Positions 38,300 through 47,046 of a stretch of 64,000 nucleotides of DNA are shown piece after piece. Position numbers and translations under genes: made by a program. The number at the start of each line of letters is the position of its first letter. Position 1 is the first letter of the stretch. The notes under the pieces are model-generated. The model saw only the letters and a list, made by a program, of their open reading frames with translations, did no database searches and was not told where the DNA came from. The DNA comes from Paraburkholderia sp. BL23I1N1 (lineage in GTDB: Bacteria; Pseudomonadota; Gammaproteobacteria; Burkholderiales; Burkholderiaceae), in NCBI RefSeq assembly GCF_003610295.1, contig NZ_RAPV01000001.1, positions 4,278,001 through 4,342,000 on the forward strand. The letters run 5' to 3'.

Positions 38300-38434
38300 C
38301 GAAATGAAATGTCAGCGATACATGATTGAAAGGAGTATTCAGGAGATTGCCTCGTATGCTACCGGCCCTACCTTTCAGAACAACGTTCGACGTTCGACGT
38401 GCGGCGTCGACGTTGCATCGACCCGCTACAACCG

Positions 38435-39088
38435 CTACACCATGATGAATCCGTGCCGCATGCCCAGCATCACCGCTTCGGTGCGGCTTGTTGCGCCCAG
38501 CTTGCCGAAAATGGACGAGAGGTGGAATTTCACGGTGTTGTCGGAGATGGCAAGTTGGCGCGCGATCTCCTTGTTGCCGAGCCCTTCGGCGAGCATTGTC
38601 AGCACTTCGATCTCGCGCGGGGTCAGCGCTTCGACGCGCACTGCGGACGCCATGGGGCGAGGCGGCTTGCGCCCGGTTAGCAGCCTCGCGAAGATCTCTG
38701 GCGGCAGCACGCAAAGACCCGCGCCCGTAGCTTCGATCGCGGCGACAGTTTCGCCTGGCCTCGCGTCTCGCGACAGGATCGCCATGACGGTGCCTGGCAA
38801 CGCCTCATTGATCCAGTCGCTGTCTGTCTCGTCGGTCAACAGGACAAGCGCCGGCGGCGCGTGATCTGCGTCGAGTCCGGGCGTGAACGTGTCGCTCGCC
38901 TCCGGCTCCACGTCGATCACGATCACATCCGGCAACGAACCGGCAAAGCGGTAGGCGAGCGTTTCACCGTCGGCTGCACTGCCCACGAACTCGAATGCAG
39001 GCGTCGCTTCGACAAGCGCTTGCAGGTACGCGCGCACCTGTGGCGCATCGGCGATAACGGCGACCCGGACCGGGCTCATCTGTGCCAT
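38435..39088 (-). CDS. LuxR/NarL-type response regulator
   Basis: A protein of about 217 residues with an N-terminal receiver-like domain (VRVAVIADAPQVRAYLQALV, the phospho-acceptor-like Asp in VIVIDVE) and a C-terminal LuxR helix-turn-helix (LTPREIEVLTMLAEGLGNKE, NTVKFHLSSIFGKLGATSR). The acidic pocket is reduced to one Asp and the usual Lys-containing loop is not obvious, so phosphorylation is doubtful. ATG at 39088 follows GGTGGA; ATG 39079 or an upstream start at 39157 is possible. It lies 34 bases after the HtrA-like protease gene and is probably co-transcribed. No sensor kinase adjoins. Confidence 0.82.
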   Translation of the reverse strand: MAQMSPVRVAVIADAPQVRAYLQALVEATPAFEFVGSAADGETLAYRFAGSLPDVIVIDVEPEASDTFTPGLDADHAPPALVLLTDETDSDWINEALPGTVMAILSRDARPGETVAAIEATGAGLCVLPPEIFARLLTGRKPPRPMASAVRVEALTPREIEVLTMLAEGLGNKEIARQLAISDNTVKFHLSSIFGKLGATSRTEAVMLGMRHGFIMV

Positions 39089-39122
39089 CTGTCCACCCGA
39101 CGCTTGACTGCTTGGCTTAACC

Positions 39123-40061
39123 TCACCGGCACGAATTCCGTTGCGGGCGTTCGCCAAGGATCACGATACATTCGTGACGCTCCCCGCCGCGAATCAGCCC
39201 GATTTTCAACGGCTGTCCGATGCGCTCGGAACTGAGTGCGGCGTGCAGGTCGTCGATGTCCCGGCACGGCTCGCCATCCAGTTCGACCAGCACGTCGCCG
39301 ATGAGCACGCCTGCCTTTTCTGCAGGACCGTTCGCCGCGAGCGAAACGATCAGCAAGCCGCGATCGGACGACAGGGTCATTTTCTTCATCCATGCTTCCG
39401 ACAGATTCACTGTCTGCGTGCCAACGCCGAGGTAGCCGCGTGAGACGTGTCCTTTGGCCAGCAGTTCCTCGGTGATGCGCGCCACGGTCGCCGCGGGAAT
39501 CAGGATGCCGGCGCCACGTGCGAGCGCCGATGTGCAGATGCCCATGACCTGTCCGCGCATATCCGTGAGGGCCGCGCCCGAGAAACCCGCTCGCAGACCG
39601 CCGTCGAGCCGCACGAACGCATCTAGCTGCCCGCCCCGCCATGTGCGCCAAGCACCGCCGACTGCGCCGACGACGCCGAAATCCGCACTCGCGCCGAGCC
39701 CGTCAGCCCGCGCGACCGCGAGCACCAGATGGCCTGACTTGAGCGAGCGGGCATCGCCGGACTCGACCGGGTCGAGGTCCAGGCCGTCCAGTTTGAGCAC
39801 GGCGAGGTCGGTGCCCATGTCTTGCCCCGCGAGAACCGCGGCGACGGTCCTGCCATCGGCCAGCGTGACGTTGATTCCGTCCTGGTGTCGGAGCGTGTGC
39901 GCCGCCGTGACGACGACGCCATGCCGCCAGATTACGCCAGTCGAAGGAAGACGATACCGACCGTGCACCGCGACGACGCGCTGTCCCACGCGCTCGACGA
40001 TGTCCGCCAGATTGTCGGAAAGGTCCTGCAATGGATTTCCGCTGGATGTTGACGTTTCCAT
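39123..40061 (-). CDS. HtrA-like serine protease with PDZ domain, no signal peptide
   Basis: A 312-residue trypsin-like protease with a C-terminal PDZ domain. The catalytic triad is visible as His in VVTAAHTLRH, Asp in MGTDLAVLKL and Ser in RAGFSGAAL, where the usual GNSGG is altered. The PDZ part runs from about residue 215 (VSRGYLGVGTQTV, GPAEKAGVLIGDVLVELDG). ATG at 40061 has an AGGAGA site, and its N-terminus METSTSSGNPLQDLSDN has no signal or membrane segment, unlike DegP/DegS. It is therefore predicted to be cytoplasmic. It is probably co-transcribed with the downstream LuxR-type regulator. Confidence 0.85.
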   Translation of the reverse strand: METSTSSGNPLQDLSDNLADIVERVGQRVVAVHGRYRLPSTGVIWRHGVVVTAAHTLRHQDGINVTLADGRTVAAVLAGQDMGTDLAVLKLDGLDLDPVESGDARSLKSGHLVLAVARADGLGASADFGVVGAVGGAWRTWRGGQLDAFVRLDGGLRAGFSGAALTDMRGQVMGICTSALARGAGILIPAATVARITEELLAKGHVSRGYLGVGTQTVNLSEAWMKKMTLSSDRGLLIVSLAANGPAEKAGVLIGDVLVELDGEPCRDIDDLHAALSSERIGQPLKIGLIRGGERHECIVILGERPQRNSCR

Positions 40062-40685
40062 GTCATTTCTCCTGCCAGTTGGAATGCGATTCGCTTGTGC
40101 TTCGCGCACATATAGGCGCGATGCTTCGCCAGCAAGGTACGGGCGAGTGCATTCAGAATGACAGGACGGCAGCGGACGCACACCACCCGAACGGGTAGTC
40201 GGCCGGATGCGGCACGCAGATCGGAATGCGTGAAATGTATCGAATAAATTACCGAATGCTTTCAGTGAACTTTTGCCGCAACGTCTTCGCGGCCTGAACC
40301 ATATTGCTCAATGCGGCTTGCCAGGCAGATTTATCTCGGCATCCGCGATGCGGATAAGGCAATCGATTATCTGGCGGCGTTTGTCGCACTCGCGCACGAG
40401 TCTGACTGGCGTGCCGCCAGACTTCGCATTTAGCGGACGCTGGCTGACGGCAAGAGGTCGCCAGCGGCCTCAGGAATGTCCAAATATTGTCGATCTTGCG
40501 TATTGAGGGATTGCGCAAGCAAATCTTGCTTGCTCGCCACGCATCGGCAACGCATTGAGTCAGAAAAATATCCCGAAATGTGTGATAAAAGTCAGGTGCT
40601 AATAGAAAAAGCCTGACTGAATGGGTCGTCGGTTTGTAATCGCGGATAAAAAATCAACCAGGCGTCGTTCCGCTATGGAGGCGTT
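40062..40685. other. Intergenic region with a short perfect hairpin
   Basis: A 624-base gap between the divergent protease and binding-protein genes. It contains a perfect eight-base stem with a three-base loop (GCAAGCAA-ATC-TTGCTTGC, 40515-40533). Short frames exist on both strands (for example 40249-40518 minus), but none has a family resemblance or good start signals. No RNA gene was recognised. AT-rich sequence at 40560-40620 probably carries the promoter of the binding-protein gene. Confidence 0.5.
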
Positions 40686-41480
40686 GTGATTCGAAACTGG
40701 CTTGGCGGGGTGTTGTTGGCAATGTGTTTCGTAAGCAATGCCTTTGCGGGCGGACCGGATTGTTCCCGGCCGCTTACGCTTGGATTGCACGACCACGGCC
40801 TGCTCTATTCGCTCGATACCGACAGCGGTATCGACAAAGACTTTGCCGATGAGCTGATCCGGCGTAGCGGTTGCCAGATCAAGGTCAGCTTGATGTCGCG
40901 CGCACGTATCTGGAAACTGATCGAGTCGGGTGCGCTCGACTTCAGTCTTTCCGGAATTGCGAACGACGAACGCAATCAATATGCCTCGTTTGCGTGGTAC
41001 TTCAGCAATAAATACTATCTGCTCGTGCGCAAGGACGCCGGCATCCATAACGTCGCGGATTTCGAACACAATCACCACGCACAGCTCGGCGTGATCCGCA
41101 GTTTCCGCTATAGCGCATCGGCCAACGAACTGGTCGACAGGCTGACGGCGGAAAACCGCGTCAGCCTGGCGGGTGGGCTCGAGCCGCTCTACCAGGCGCT
41201 CATTCTTCGAGAGATTCAGGGCATGATTATCGAGCCCTTCGACTACCCCGCGCTGGATGAGAAGAAGATACGCGACGTAACGACGATCGTTGAGTTCAAC
41301 GATCCATCTGTGCCGCACGGCCTGATCATGTCGAAGAAAGCGCTTTCGGCCGCGGAGCGGGAGAAGTGGCGGGCGCTGGTGGATGAAATGCGTGCGGACG
41401 GCACGGTGCGCCGTATCTTCGAAAAGTACTTCAGACCGGATCTGGCCGATTCCATGGTCAACTTCAAGGCGTCACCGTGA
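40686..41480 (+). CDS. Periplasmic solute-binding protein, family 3
   Basis: A 264-residue exported binding protein. The signal peptide MIRNWLGGVLLAMCFVSNAF with cleavage near AFAG is followed by a family 3 fold: SRPLTLGLHDHGLLYSLDT, GIDKDFADELIRRSGC, GALDFSLSGIANDERNQYAS and VPHGLIMSKKAL. It probably binds an amino acid or related small ligand. The GTG start at 40686 has a GGAGG site. No ABC permease or ATPase gene is nearby; instead the stop overlaps by four bases (GTGA) with a GGDEF-EAL gene. A sensing role for the protein is therefore likely. Confidence 0.88.
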   Translation: MIRNWLGGVLLAMCFVSNAFAGGPDCSRPLTLGLHDHGLLYSLDTDSGIDKDFADELIRRSGCQIKVSLMSRARIWKLIESGALDFSLSGIANDERNQYASFAWYFSNKYYLLVRKDAGIHNVADFEHNHHAQLGVIRSFRYSASANELVDRLTAENRVSLAGGLEPLYQALILREIQGMIIEPFDYPALDEKKIRDVTTIVEFNDPSVPHGLIMSKKALSAAEREKWRALVDEMRADGTVRRIFEKYFRPDLADSMVNFKASP

Positions 41481-44275
41481 TCCGGGTACGCTCCGTCCTG
41501 CTGCCGTTGCTGGTTTTGTCCGCGTCGCTCTGCGTGACCTGGATAGTGTGGAATCACGAACGGCAGGCGACTCGCACAGAGCTTCGCACCCAGTTCGATT
41601 ACACCATGAGCGACGCGGTAAGCCGCGTCGAACAGCGCATGGCGACTTACGAACTGATGTTGCGAGGCGTGCAGAGCCTGTTCGCCGCGAACGGAACGAT
41701 CGATCGCGACAGGTTCCGCCGCTACGTGAGCGCGCTCAATCTTGACGCGAATTTTTCCGGGGTCCATGGCGTCGGCGTGGTCGAATGGGTGCCCGCGGCG
41801 CGTAAAGCGGACCATATAGCGGACATGCGCCAGGACGGCATTGCAGACTACACGATTCGTCCTGACGGGCCGCGTCAGAACTATGCCCCGATCATTCAGC
41901 GCGAGCCTTATATTGGCCTCGCGCGCAGCTCGCCTGGCTTTGACGCCTGGGACGAGCCGGTGCGGCGCGCTGCCATGGAGAAAGCCCGGGACTCCGGCAT
42001 GGCGGCCCTCACGGGAATGGTGCGTCTTACGGTCGACGCGGAATCCGACCCTCGGCCGGGTTTCCTCATGTACCTCCCGATCTACGCTTCTGGCAAGGCG
42101 CAAGACAACCTTGTGCAGCGCCGGGCGAACATTATCGGTTGGGTCTATGCCTCGTTCCGTATGCACGATGTGATGGCCAGTCTTTACGGCGAACAGCCAC
42201 CCGGCGTCTCGCTGGCCATTTACGACGGCGTCGAGCCATCGGAGGCGGCGCTGCTGCATCGCACCTCGGATGCCAGCAAGCGGAGTGCGCCCGCGCTGAT
42301 CTCCGCCAACGAATATCTGGTTGTGGAAGGGCACGACTGGATGCTCACGATGAGCGCCTCCGACCCGTTCCGGTCCCGCTTGGGACGGAATGCGGAGGCG
42401 TTAATTGCGGGCGCCGGCGGGGGATTGAGTCTCCTGCTGACGCTGCTGACCTGGCTCATGATGACAGGGCGGGAGCGCGCCATGCGGCTTGCCTCCACCA
42501 TGACGCGGGAGTTGCGTGAGAACGAAGAGAAGTTTCGCGCCATTGCCGACTGTACGGTGAACCTGGAAATCTGGTGGGGGCCGGACGGCAAACCTCGCTG
42601 GATCAATCCCTCGGTTGAGTACTACACGGGCTACACCGTCGAAGAATGTATGGAGATGCCCGACTTCGCCCGCACGCTAATTCATCACGAGGACATTTCG
42701 CGTGTTGCGCCGGAATTTAAAAAGGGGTTAGAGGGTTCTCGCGGCGACGATCTCGAGTTTCGTTGCGTGCGCAAGGATGGATCGCTTCTCTGGCTTTCGC
42801 TTTCCTGGGTGCCGATTAGCAATCAGCGGGGCGACTTCATTGGTTTTCGGACTAGCGGCCGCGATATTACAGAGCGAAAGAAGTCGGAAGAGAAAATCCA
42901 GAAGCTTGCCTTCTACGACACGCTGACCCGACTGCCCAATCGCGCGCTTCTGCTGGACCGGCTGAGGCAATCAATGATGGTCTGCCGGCAGGACAAGGTC
43001 TGCGGCGCCTTGATGTTTATCGACCTCGATCACTTCAAAACGCTGAACGATACGCTTGGACATGACAAAGGCGATCTGCTCCTGCGACAGGTCGCGTATC
43101 GCCTGTCGAGTAGTGTTAATGAGGGAGACACGGTCGCCCGGGTCGGCGGCGACGAGTTCGTTGTGGTGCTGGGTAATCTGAGCCTCGATCCGGCCAAGGC
43201 GACCGTGGAAACCGAGGCGGTAGGAGAAAGAATTCTCGCTGTGCTGGGGTGCGCCTACCAGCTCAGTGGGGTCCAGTTCCGGAGTACCGCCAGCATTGGC
43301 GTCACCGTATTCAACGGAGAGCAGAGTTCCACCGACGAGCTTTTCAAGCAGGCCGATCTCGCCATGTATAAATCGAAGGAGCGCGGCCGCAATGCCATGT
43401 GCTTCTTCGACCCTGCGATGCAGACAGCGGTGCTGAGGCGAGCCGAGCTGGAGGTGGGGCTGCGCAACGCCGTCGAGGAGAACCGGTTTGTCATTCACTA
43501 TCAGGCACAGGTGATAGACGGCAACCATATAACCGGTGCGGAAGCGCTGGTGCGCTGGGCGCATCCTGAGCGCGGCCTGATTCCCCCGGGCGAATTTATC
43601 CCGCTCGCGGAGGAGTCCGGATTGATTCTGGAGATGGGGCGATCGGTGTTGGCGTCCGCATGCGCCCAGCTCGCCCTGTGGGCGACGCGGTCTTCGATGG
43701 CGCATCTGTCTATATCCGTGAACGTAAGCGCGCGCCAATTCCGCGAACCTGATTTCGTAGACGGTGTGCTCGCGGTCATCAAGCAGACGGGGGCGAGGGC
43801 GGACAGGCTGAAGCTAGAATTGACCGAGAGTGTTCTCGTTGAGAACGTGCAGGACATTATCGAAAAGATGACGGCTCTTCGCGCGCGAGGCGTGACCTTC
43901 TCCCTGGATGACTTTGGGACGGGCTACTCTTCGCTGTCTTACCTGAAAAGATTGCCGCTGGACCAGTTAAAGATTGACCGTTCGTTCGTGCGCGACATTC
44001 TGATCGACCCCAACGACGCCGACATCGCGAGAACCATCGTGGCGCTTGCCCGAAGTTTTAACCTGGGTGTCATCGCCGAGGGCGTCGAAACGGAAGCGCA
44101 AAGAGATTTTCTTGCAGTAGCAGGGTGTCATGCGTATCAAGGTTTCCTCTTTTGCAAGCCGCTTCCGATTCAGGGGTTCGAGCAGTTTGTGAATCTGTTC
44201 CATTCCCGGGACCGGATGGAAGAACAGTCGGCCGGGGGGGATGAGAGGAACGTGGGTTCGGGGACGGTGTCCTGA
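41477..44275 (+). CDS. CHASE-PAS-GGDEF-EAL cyclic-di-GMP enzyme
   Basis: A 932-residue inner-membrane protein. Helix 1 is near residues 6-25, followed by a periplasmic CHASE domain (about 70-240) and helix 2 near 308-330. The cytoplasmic part has a PAS domain (about 350-468), GGDEF (about 475-650, ARVGGDEFVVVL intact) and EAL (about 665-910). The EAL domain keeps all key motifs: TGAEALVRW, NVSARQF, ELTES, DDFGTGYSSL, KIDRSFV and AEGVET. The RxxD inhibitory site before GGDEF is absent (NEGD). Both synthesis and hydrolysis of cyclic-di-GMP are chemically possible. The GTG start lies inside the stop of the binding-protein gene, so the two are translationally coupled. Confidence 0.93.
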   Translation: MIRVRSVLLPLLVLSASLCVTWIVWNHERQATRTELRTQFDYTMSDAVSRVEQRMATYELMLRGVQSLFAANGTIDRDRFRRYVSALNLDANFSGVHGVGVVEWVPAARKADHIADMRQDGIADYTIRPDGPRQNYAPIIQREPYIGLARSSPGFDAWDEPVRRAAMEKARDSGMAALTGMVRLTVDAESDPRPGFLMYLPIYASGKAQDNLVQRRANIIGWVYASFRMHDVMASLYGEQPPGVSLAIYDGVEPSEAALLHRTSDASKRSAPALISANEYLVVEGHDWMLTMSASDPFRSRLGRNAEALIAGAGGGLSLLLTLLTWLMMTGRERAMRLASTMTRELRENEEKFRAIADCTVNLEIWWGPDGKPRWINPSVEYYTGYTVEECMEMPDFARTLIHHEDISRVAPEFKKGLEGSRGDDLEFRCVRKDGSLLWLSLSWVPISNQRGDFIGFRTSGRDITERKKSEEKIQKLAFYDTLTRLPNRALLLDRLRQSMMVCRQDKVCGALMFIDLDHFKTLNDTLGHDKGDLLLRQVAYRLSSSVNEGDTVARVGGDEFVVVLGNLSLDPAKATVETEAVGERILAVLGCAYQLSGVQFRSTASIGVTVFNGEQSSTDELFKQADLAMYKSKERGRNAMCFFDPAMQTAVLRRAELEVGLRNAVEENRFVIHYQAQVIDGNHITGAEALVRWAHPERGLIPPGEFIPLAEESGLILEMGRSVLASACAQLALWATRSSMAHLSISVNVSARQFREPDFVDGVLAVIKQTGARADRLKLELTESVLVENVQDIIEKMTALRARGVTFSLDDFGTGYSSLSYLKRLPLDQLKIDRSFVRDILIDPNDADIARTIVALARSFNLGVIAEGVETEAQRDFLAVAGCHAYQGFLFCKPLPIQGFEQFVNLFHSRDRMEEQSAGGDERNVGSGTVS

Positions 44276-44308
44276 TCAATCTGTACCGAAGACAGGCACG
44301 CAGGCTTC

Positions 44309-44986
44309 TCAATCCTGGCGAGGAGCCGCTTCCTCGCCTCTCGTGGAAACGCGCCACTGAACGCTCAGCAGATGCTCGCGCATGCATCGCGCCGCGGCTT
44401 CGCCATCACGCGCCTTCATGGCACCGACAATATCCTGGTGCTGCTGGGCGAAATAACTGCGTGTTTCCTGGGCTGACGTCTTCTCGCGTACGTCGGGTTT
44501 GACGCGCATGCCATTGATCACTTCCATCAAGGAGATGAGCGCGGGATTGCGTGTGGCCTGTCCGATCAGCAAATGGAATCGATGATCCCATTGTTGCCAC
44601 TCTTCATCATTTTTTGCCGCGGCGTTTTTCCGCGCGCATTTTTCAAGTTCCAGCAAGTCGTCCCGACTTGCTTTCGTCGCGGCAAGCTGTGCGAGTGCCG
44701 GCTCGAACAACAGGCGCATTTCTGCGATGTCTGACGGACTGGCGCCCGCGCGAAGTCCACGCAGCGTCGGGGCGAACTTCAGCGGTCTCGCGCCGAGATA
44801 GGTGCCGCGACCGACGCCGCGCCATACACGTCCTGACGCCTCCAGGGAAGCAAGTGAAGAACGCAGTTCCCTCCGACTGACATTAAGGTCTTCGGCGAGC
44901 TTTCTTTCAGGAGGCAGTGCATCGCCGTCCTTGAGTTGATGGTCGGCAATATAGGCCAGCAGCTTGTCCAGTATCGAATTTTCCAT
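44309..44986 (-). CDS. GntR (FadR-type) transcriptional regulator
   Basis: A 225-residue FadR-subfamily regulator. The winged helix covers about residues 1-65 (LKDGDALPPERKLAEDLNVS, RRELRSSLASLEASGRV). The FCD ligand domain follows (EMRLLFEPALAQLAAT, WDHRFHLLIGQATRNP, SYFAQQHQDIVGAMKARDGE). It is divergent from the gamma-glutamyltransferase/MFS genes. A perfect AACCAATA-CT-TATTGGTT dyad lies 14 bases before its start and similar dyads precede the target gene. Autoregulation and control of the divergent operon are strongly suggested. Confidence 0.92.
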   Translation of the reverse strand: MENSILDKLLAYIADHQLKDGDALPPERKLAEDLNVSRRELRSSLASLEASGRVWRGVGRGTYLGARPLKFAPTLRGLRAGASPSDIAEMRLLFEPALAQLAATKASRDDLLELEKCARKNAAAKNDEEWQQWDHRFHLLIGQATRNPALISLMEVINGMRVKPDVREKTSAQETRSYFAQQHQDIVGAMKARDGEAAARCMREHLLSVQWRVSTRGEEAAPRQD

Positions 44987-44999
44987 TTCCCTTTGCTCG

Positions 45000-45017
45000 A
45001 ACCAATACTTATTGGTT
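45000..45017. promoter_or_regulatory. GntR operator O1 (autoregulatory)
   Basis: The perfect dyad AACCAATA-CT-TATTGGTT lies 14 bases upstream of the GntR start codon. Confidence 0.75.
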
Positions 45018-45148
45018 CATAACATACCACAGTCGAACTAACCGGGGCGAGGCCCACCGATTCTTTTTTGATCCGTTATTTTGTGATCTATTCCGGGTTA
45101 ACGCTGGGTGCAACCGGGCAATGTTCGCCGTAATCTCTTAGCTTATCG

Positions 45149-45162
45149 TATTGGTACCAATA
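45149..45162. promoter_or_regulatory. GntR operator O2
   Basis: The perfect palindrome TATTGGTACCAATA lies 52 bases upstream of the gamma-glutamyltransferase start. It shares the TATTGGT half-site with O1. Confidence 0.75.
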
Positions 45163-45164
45163 AT

Positions 45165-45193
45165 GATTGGTTCGGTAGTGACCAATCGTTGGT
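45165..45193. promoter_or_regulatory. GntR operator O3 (compound)
   Basis: GATTGGT (45165) faces ACCAATC (45181), and ACCAA-TCG-TTGGT overlaps it, giving three further ATTGGT half-sites just before the ribosome site of the target gene. Confidence 0.65.
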
Positions 45194-45213
45194 CATCGCA
45201 AAAGGAGTGGCGC

Positions 45214-46998
45214 ATGTCGTTTACAACCCGTCCGGAGCTGATTGGCACATTCGGCATGGTGGCCTCGACGCACTGGCTGGCGAGCGCGTCGGCGATGGCC
45301 GTTCTGGAGAAAGGGGGCAATGCATTCGATGCGGCAGCCGCCGCCGGATTTGTTCTGCAGATCGTCGAGCCGCATCTGAATGGTCCCGGCGGCGAGCTGC
45401 CGGTCGTGTTCTATAGCGCTCGCGAACACCGTGTTCGCGTTCTGTGCGGGCAGGGTGTGACGCCCGCGGGAATGACGATAGCGCGCATGCGGGAGTTGGG
45501 CCTCGACGTCGTTCCCGGCACGGGGTTGCTGCCTGCTGTAGTACCTGGTGCATTTGGCGCCTGGATGGTCATGCTGCGCGACTATGGCCAACTGCCGCTC
45601 GAAGACGTCTTGAGCTACGCGATTGGCTACGCGGAGAACGGCTATCCGGTCCTTCCGCGCATGACGTCGTCGATTCTGGCAATCAAGGATTTCTTTCAGG
45701 CTGAATGGCCCACTTCTGCTGAACAATGGCTGCGCAACGGCGACGCGCCGATGCCGAACCAACTGTTCGCCAATCCGGCGATTGCGCAGACATACCGGCG
45801 CATCCTGGCAGAGGCGAATACCCGCAGCGATCGTGCCGAGCAATGCGACTTTGCTCGCGAGGTCTTCTATCGCGGATTCGTGGCCGACGCTATTGATCAT
45901 TACTTCCGGTCAACTGCCGTTCTTGACACCTCCGGTCAGCGCAACCATGGTCTGCTCAACGCGGATGATCTCGCGCGTTGGGAGCCGTCGTATGAAGATC
46001 CGGTCTCATACGACTATGAGGGTTTCCGTGTTCACAAAACGGGCCCGTGGGGGCAGGGACCAATGTTCCTGCAGCAGCTCGCACTCCTTAAAGGCTTTGA
46101 TCTCAGTGCGATGGATCCGATGGGACCCGACTTCGTGCACACGATAATCGAATGCTCGAAGCTCGCGTTCGCCGACCGTGAGGTGTTTTACGGCGACCCC
46201 GCATTTGCGCATGTGCCAATGGATGTGCTTCTGAGCGACGCCTACAACAAGGAACGCCGCCGATTGATCGATCCCGGCCGTGCGTCGTTCGAATTCCGCC
46301 CGGGTACGTTGGGCGATAGCGAGCGACGTGCCGCACTGATCACGGCCAATGCAGGAAAGCAACAGTCCGGCGGCTTTGGCCAGGGCGAACCGACATTTTC
46401 CCCCCTGCCTGAACTACGAGGCGATACGGTTCACCTCGACGTGGTCGATCGTTGGGGGAACATGGTTTCGGCAACACCATCGGGTGGCTGGCTGCAAGCC
46501 TCGCCGGCCGTGCCTGGTCTCGGCTTTAATGTGACAACGCGCGCACAGATGTTCTGGATGGAAGAGGGCCTGCCATCCTCGCTCGGCCCAGGGCGCCGTC
46601 CCCGCACGACGCTCTCGCCCACGCTTGTTACCCGCGAGGGCAGGCCCTATGCGGCATTTGGCACGCCGGGTGGCGACCAGCAGGATCAGTGGTCGATCCA
46701 GTTGTTTCTCAGGCACGTGCACGCCGGCATGAATTTCCAGGCTGCCGTGGATTCGCCCTCGTTTCAGACGGCGCATTTCCCCGGCTCGTTTTATCCGCGT
46801 TCGATGCAACTGGGCAAGATGTCGGCCGAGTCCAATTTTCCGGAACCCACGCTTGCCGTATTACGCGCCCGTGGGCATGACCTGACTGTGGCTGAGCCCT
46901 GGTCGCTGGGCCGGGTATGTGCGGTCGGAATCAGAAACGGTCTGATGCGTGGCGCAGCGACGCCTCGTCAAATGCAGGCATACGCAATCGGGCGATAA
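45214..46998 (+). CDS. Gamma-glutamyltransferase family protein, no signal peptide
   Basis: A 594-residue Ntn-hydrolase of the gamma-glutamyltransferase family. The large-subunit region has GGNAFDAAAAAGFVLQIVEP and NGPGGELPVVFY. The predicted autocleavage/nucleophile threonine is in RGDTVHLDVVDRWGNMVSAT, and the small subunit has SSLGPGRRPRTTLSPT and FGTPGGDQQDQW. Classical enzymes are periplasmic, but this one begins MSFTTRPELIGTFGMVAS without a signal peptide, so it is probably cytosolic. ATG at 45214 has an ideal AAAGGAG site. It heads a set with two MFS importers and a GAF protein under GntR control. The substrate is probably an imported gamma-glutamyl or other amide compound. Confidence 0.88.
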   Translation: MSFTTRPELIGTFGMVASTHWLASASAMAVLEKGGNAFDAAAAAGFVLQIVEPHLNGPGGELPVVFYSAREHRVRVLCGQGVTPAGMTIARMRELGLDVVPGTGLLPAVVPGAFGAWMVMLRDYGQLPLEDVLSYAIGYAENGYPVLPRMTSSILAIKDFFQAEWPTSAEQWLRNGDAPMPNQLFANPAIAQTYRRILAEANTRSDRAEQCDFAREVFYRGFVADAIDHYFRSTAVLDTSGQRNHGLLNADDLARWEPSYEDPVSYDYEGFRVHKTGPWGQGPMFLQQLALLKGFDLSAMDPMGPDFVHTIIECSKLAFADREVFYGDPAFAHVPMDVLLSDAYNKERRRLIDPGRASFEFRPGTLGDSERRAALITANAGKQQSGGFGQGEPTFSPLPELRGDTVHLDVVDRWGNMVSATPSGGWLQASPAVPGLGFNVTTRAQMFWMEEGLPSSLGPGRRPRTTLSPTLVTREGRPYAAFGTPGGDQQDQWSIQLFLRHVHAGMNFQAAVDSPSFQTAHFPGSFYPRSMQLGKMSAESNFPEPTLAVLRARGHDLTVAEPWSLGRVCAVGIRNGLMRGAATPRQMQAYAIGR

Positions 46999-47046
46999 GC
47001 GTCGCGACCTAGAAATCGTATTCATTTTCGCCAGGGAGAACATGCC

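Larger units (their letters stand above)
38115..38434. other. Leader region between regulator and kup
   Basis: A 320-base region between the LuxR-type gene and kup, both on the minus strand. It contains the 19-base direct repeat pair and the possible 26-residue membrane peptide listed separately. No terminator after the LuxR gene was recognised. Confidence 0.5.

Noticed and set aside
40249..40518. 89-codon minus-strand frame and a 31-codon plus-strand frame at 40311
   Set aside because: No family resemblance, poor start signals, and they oppose each other.
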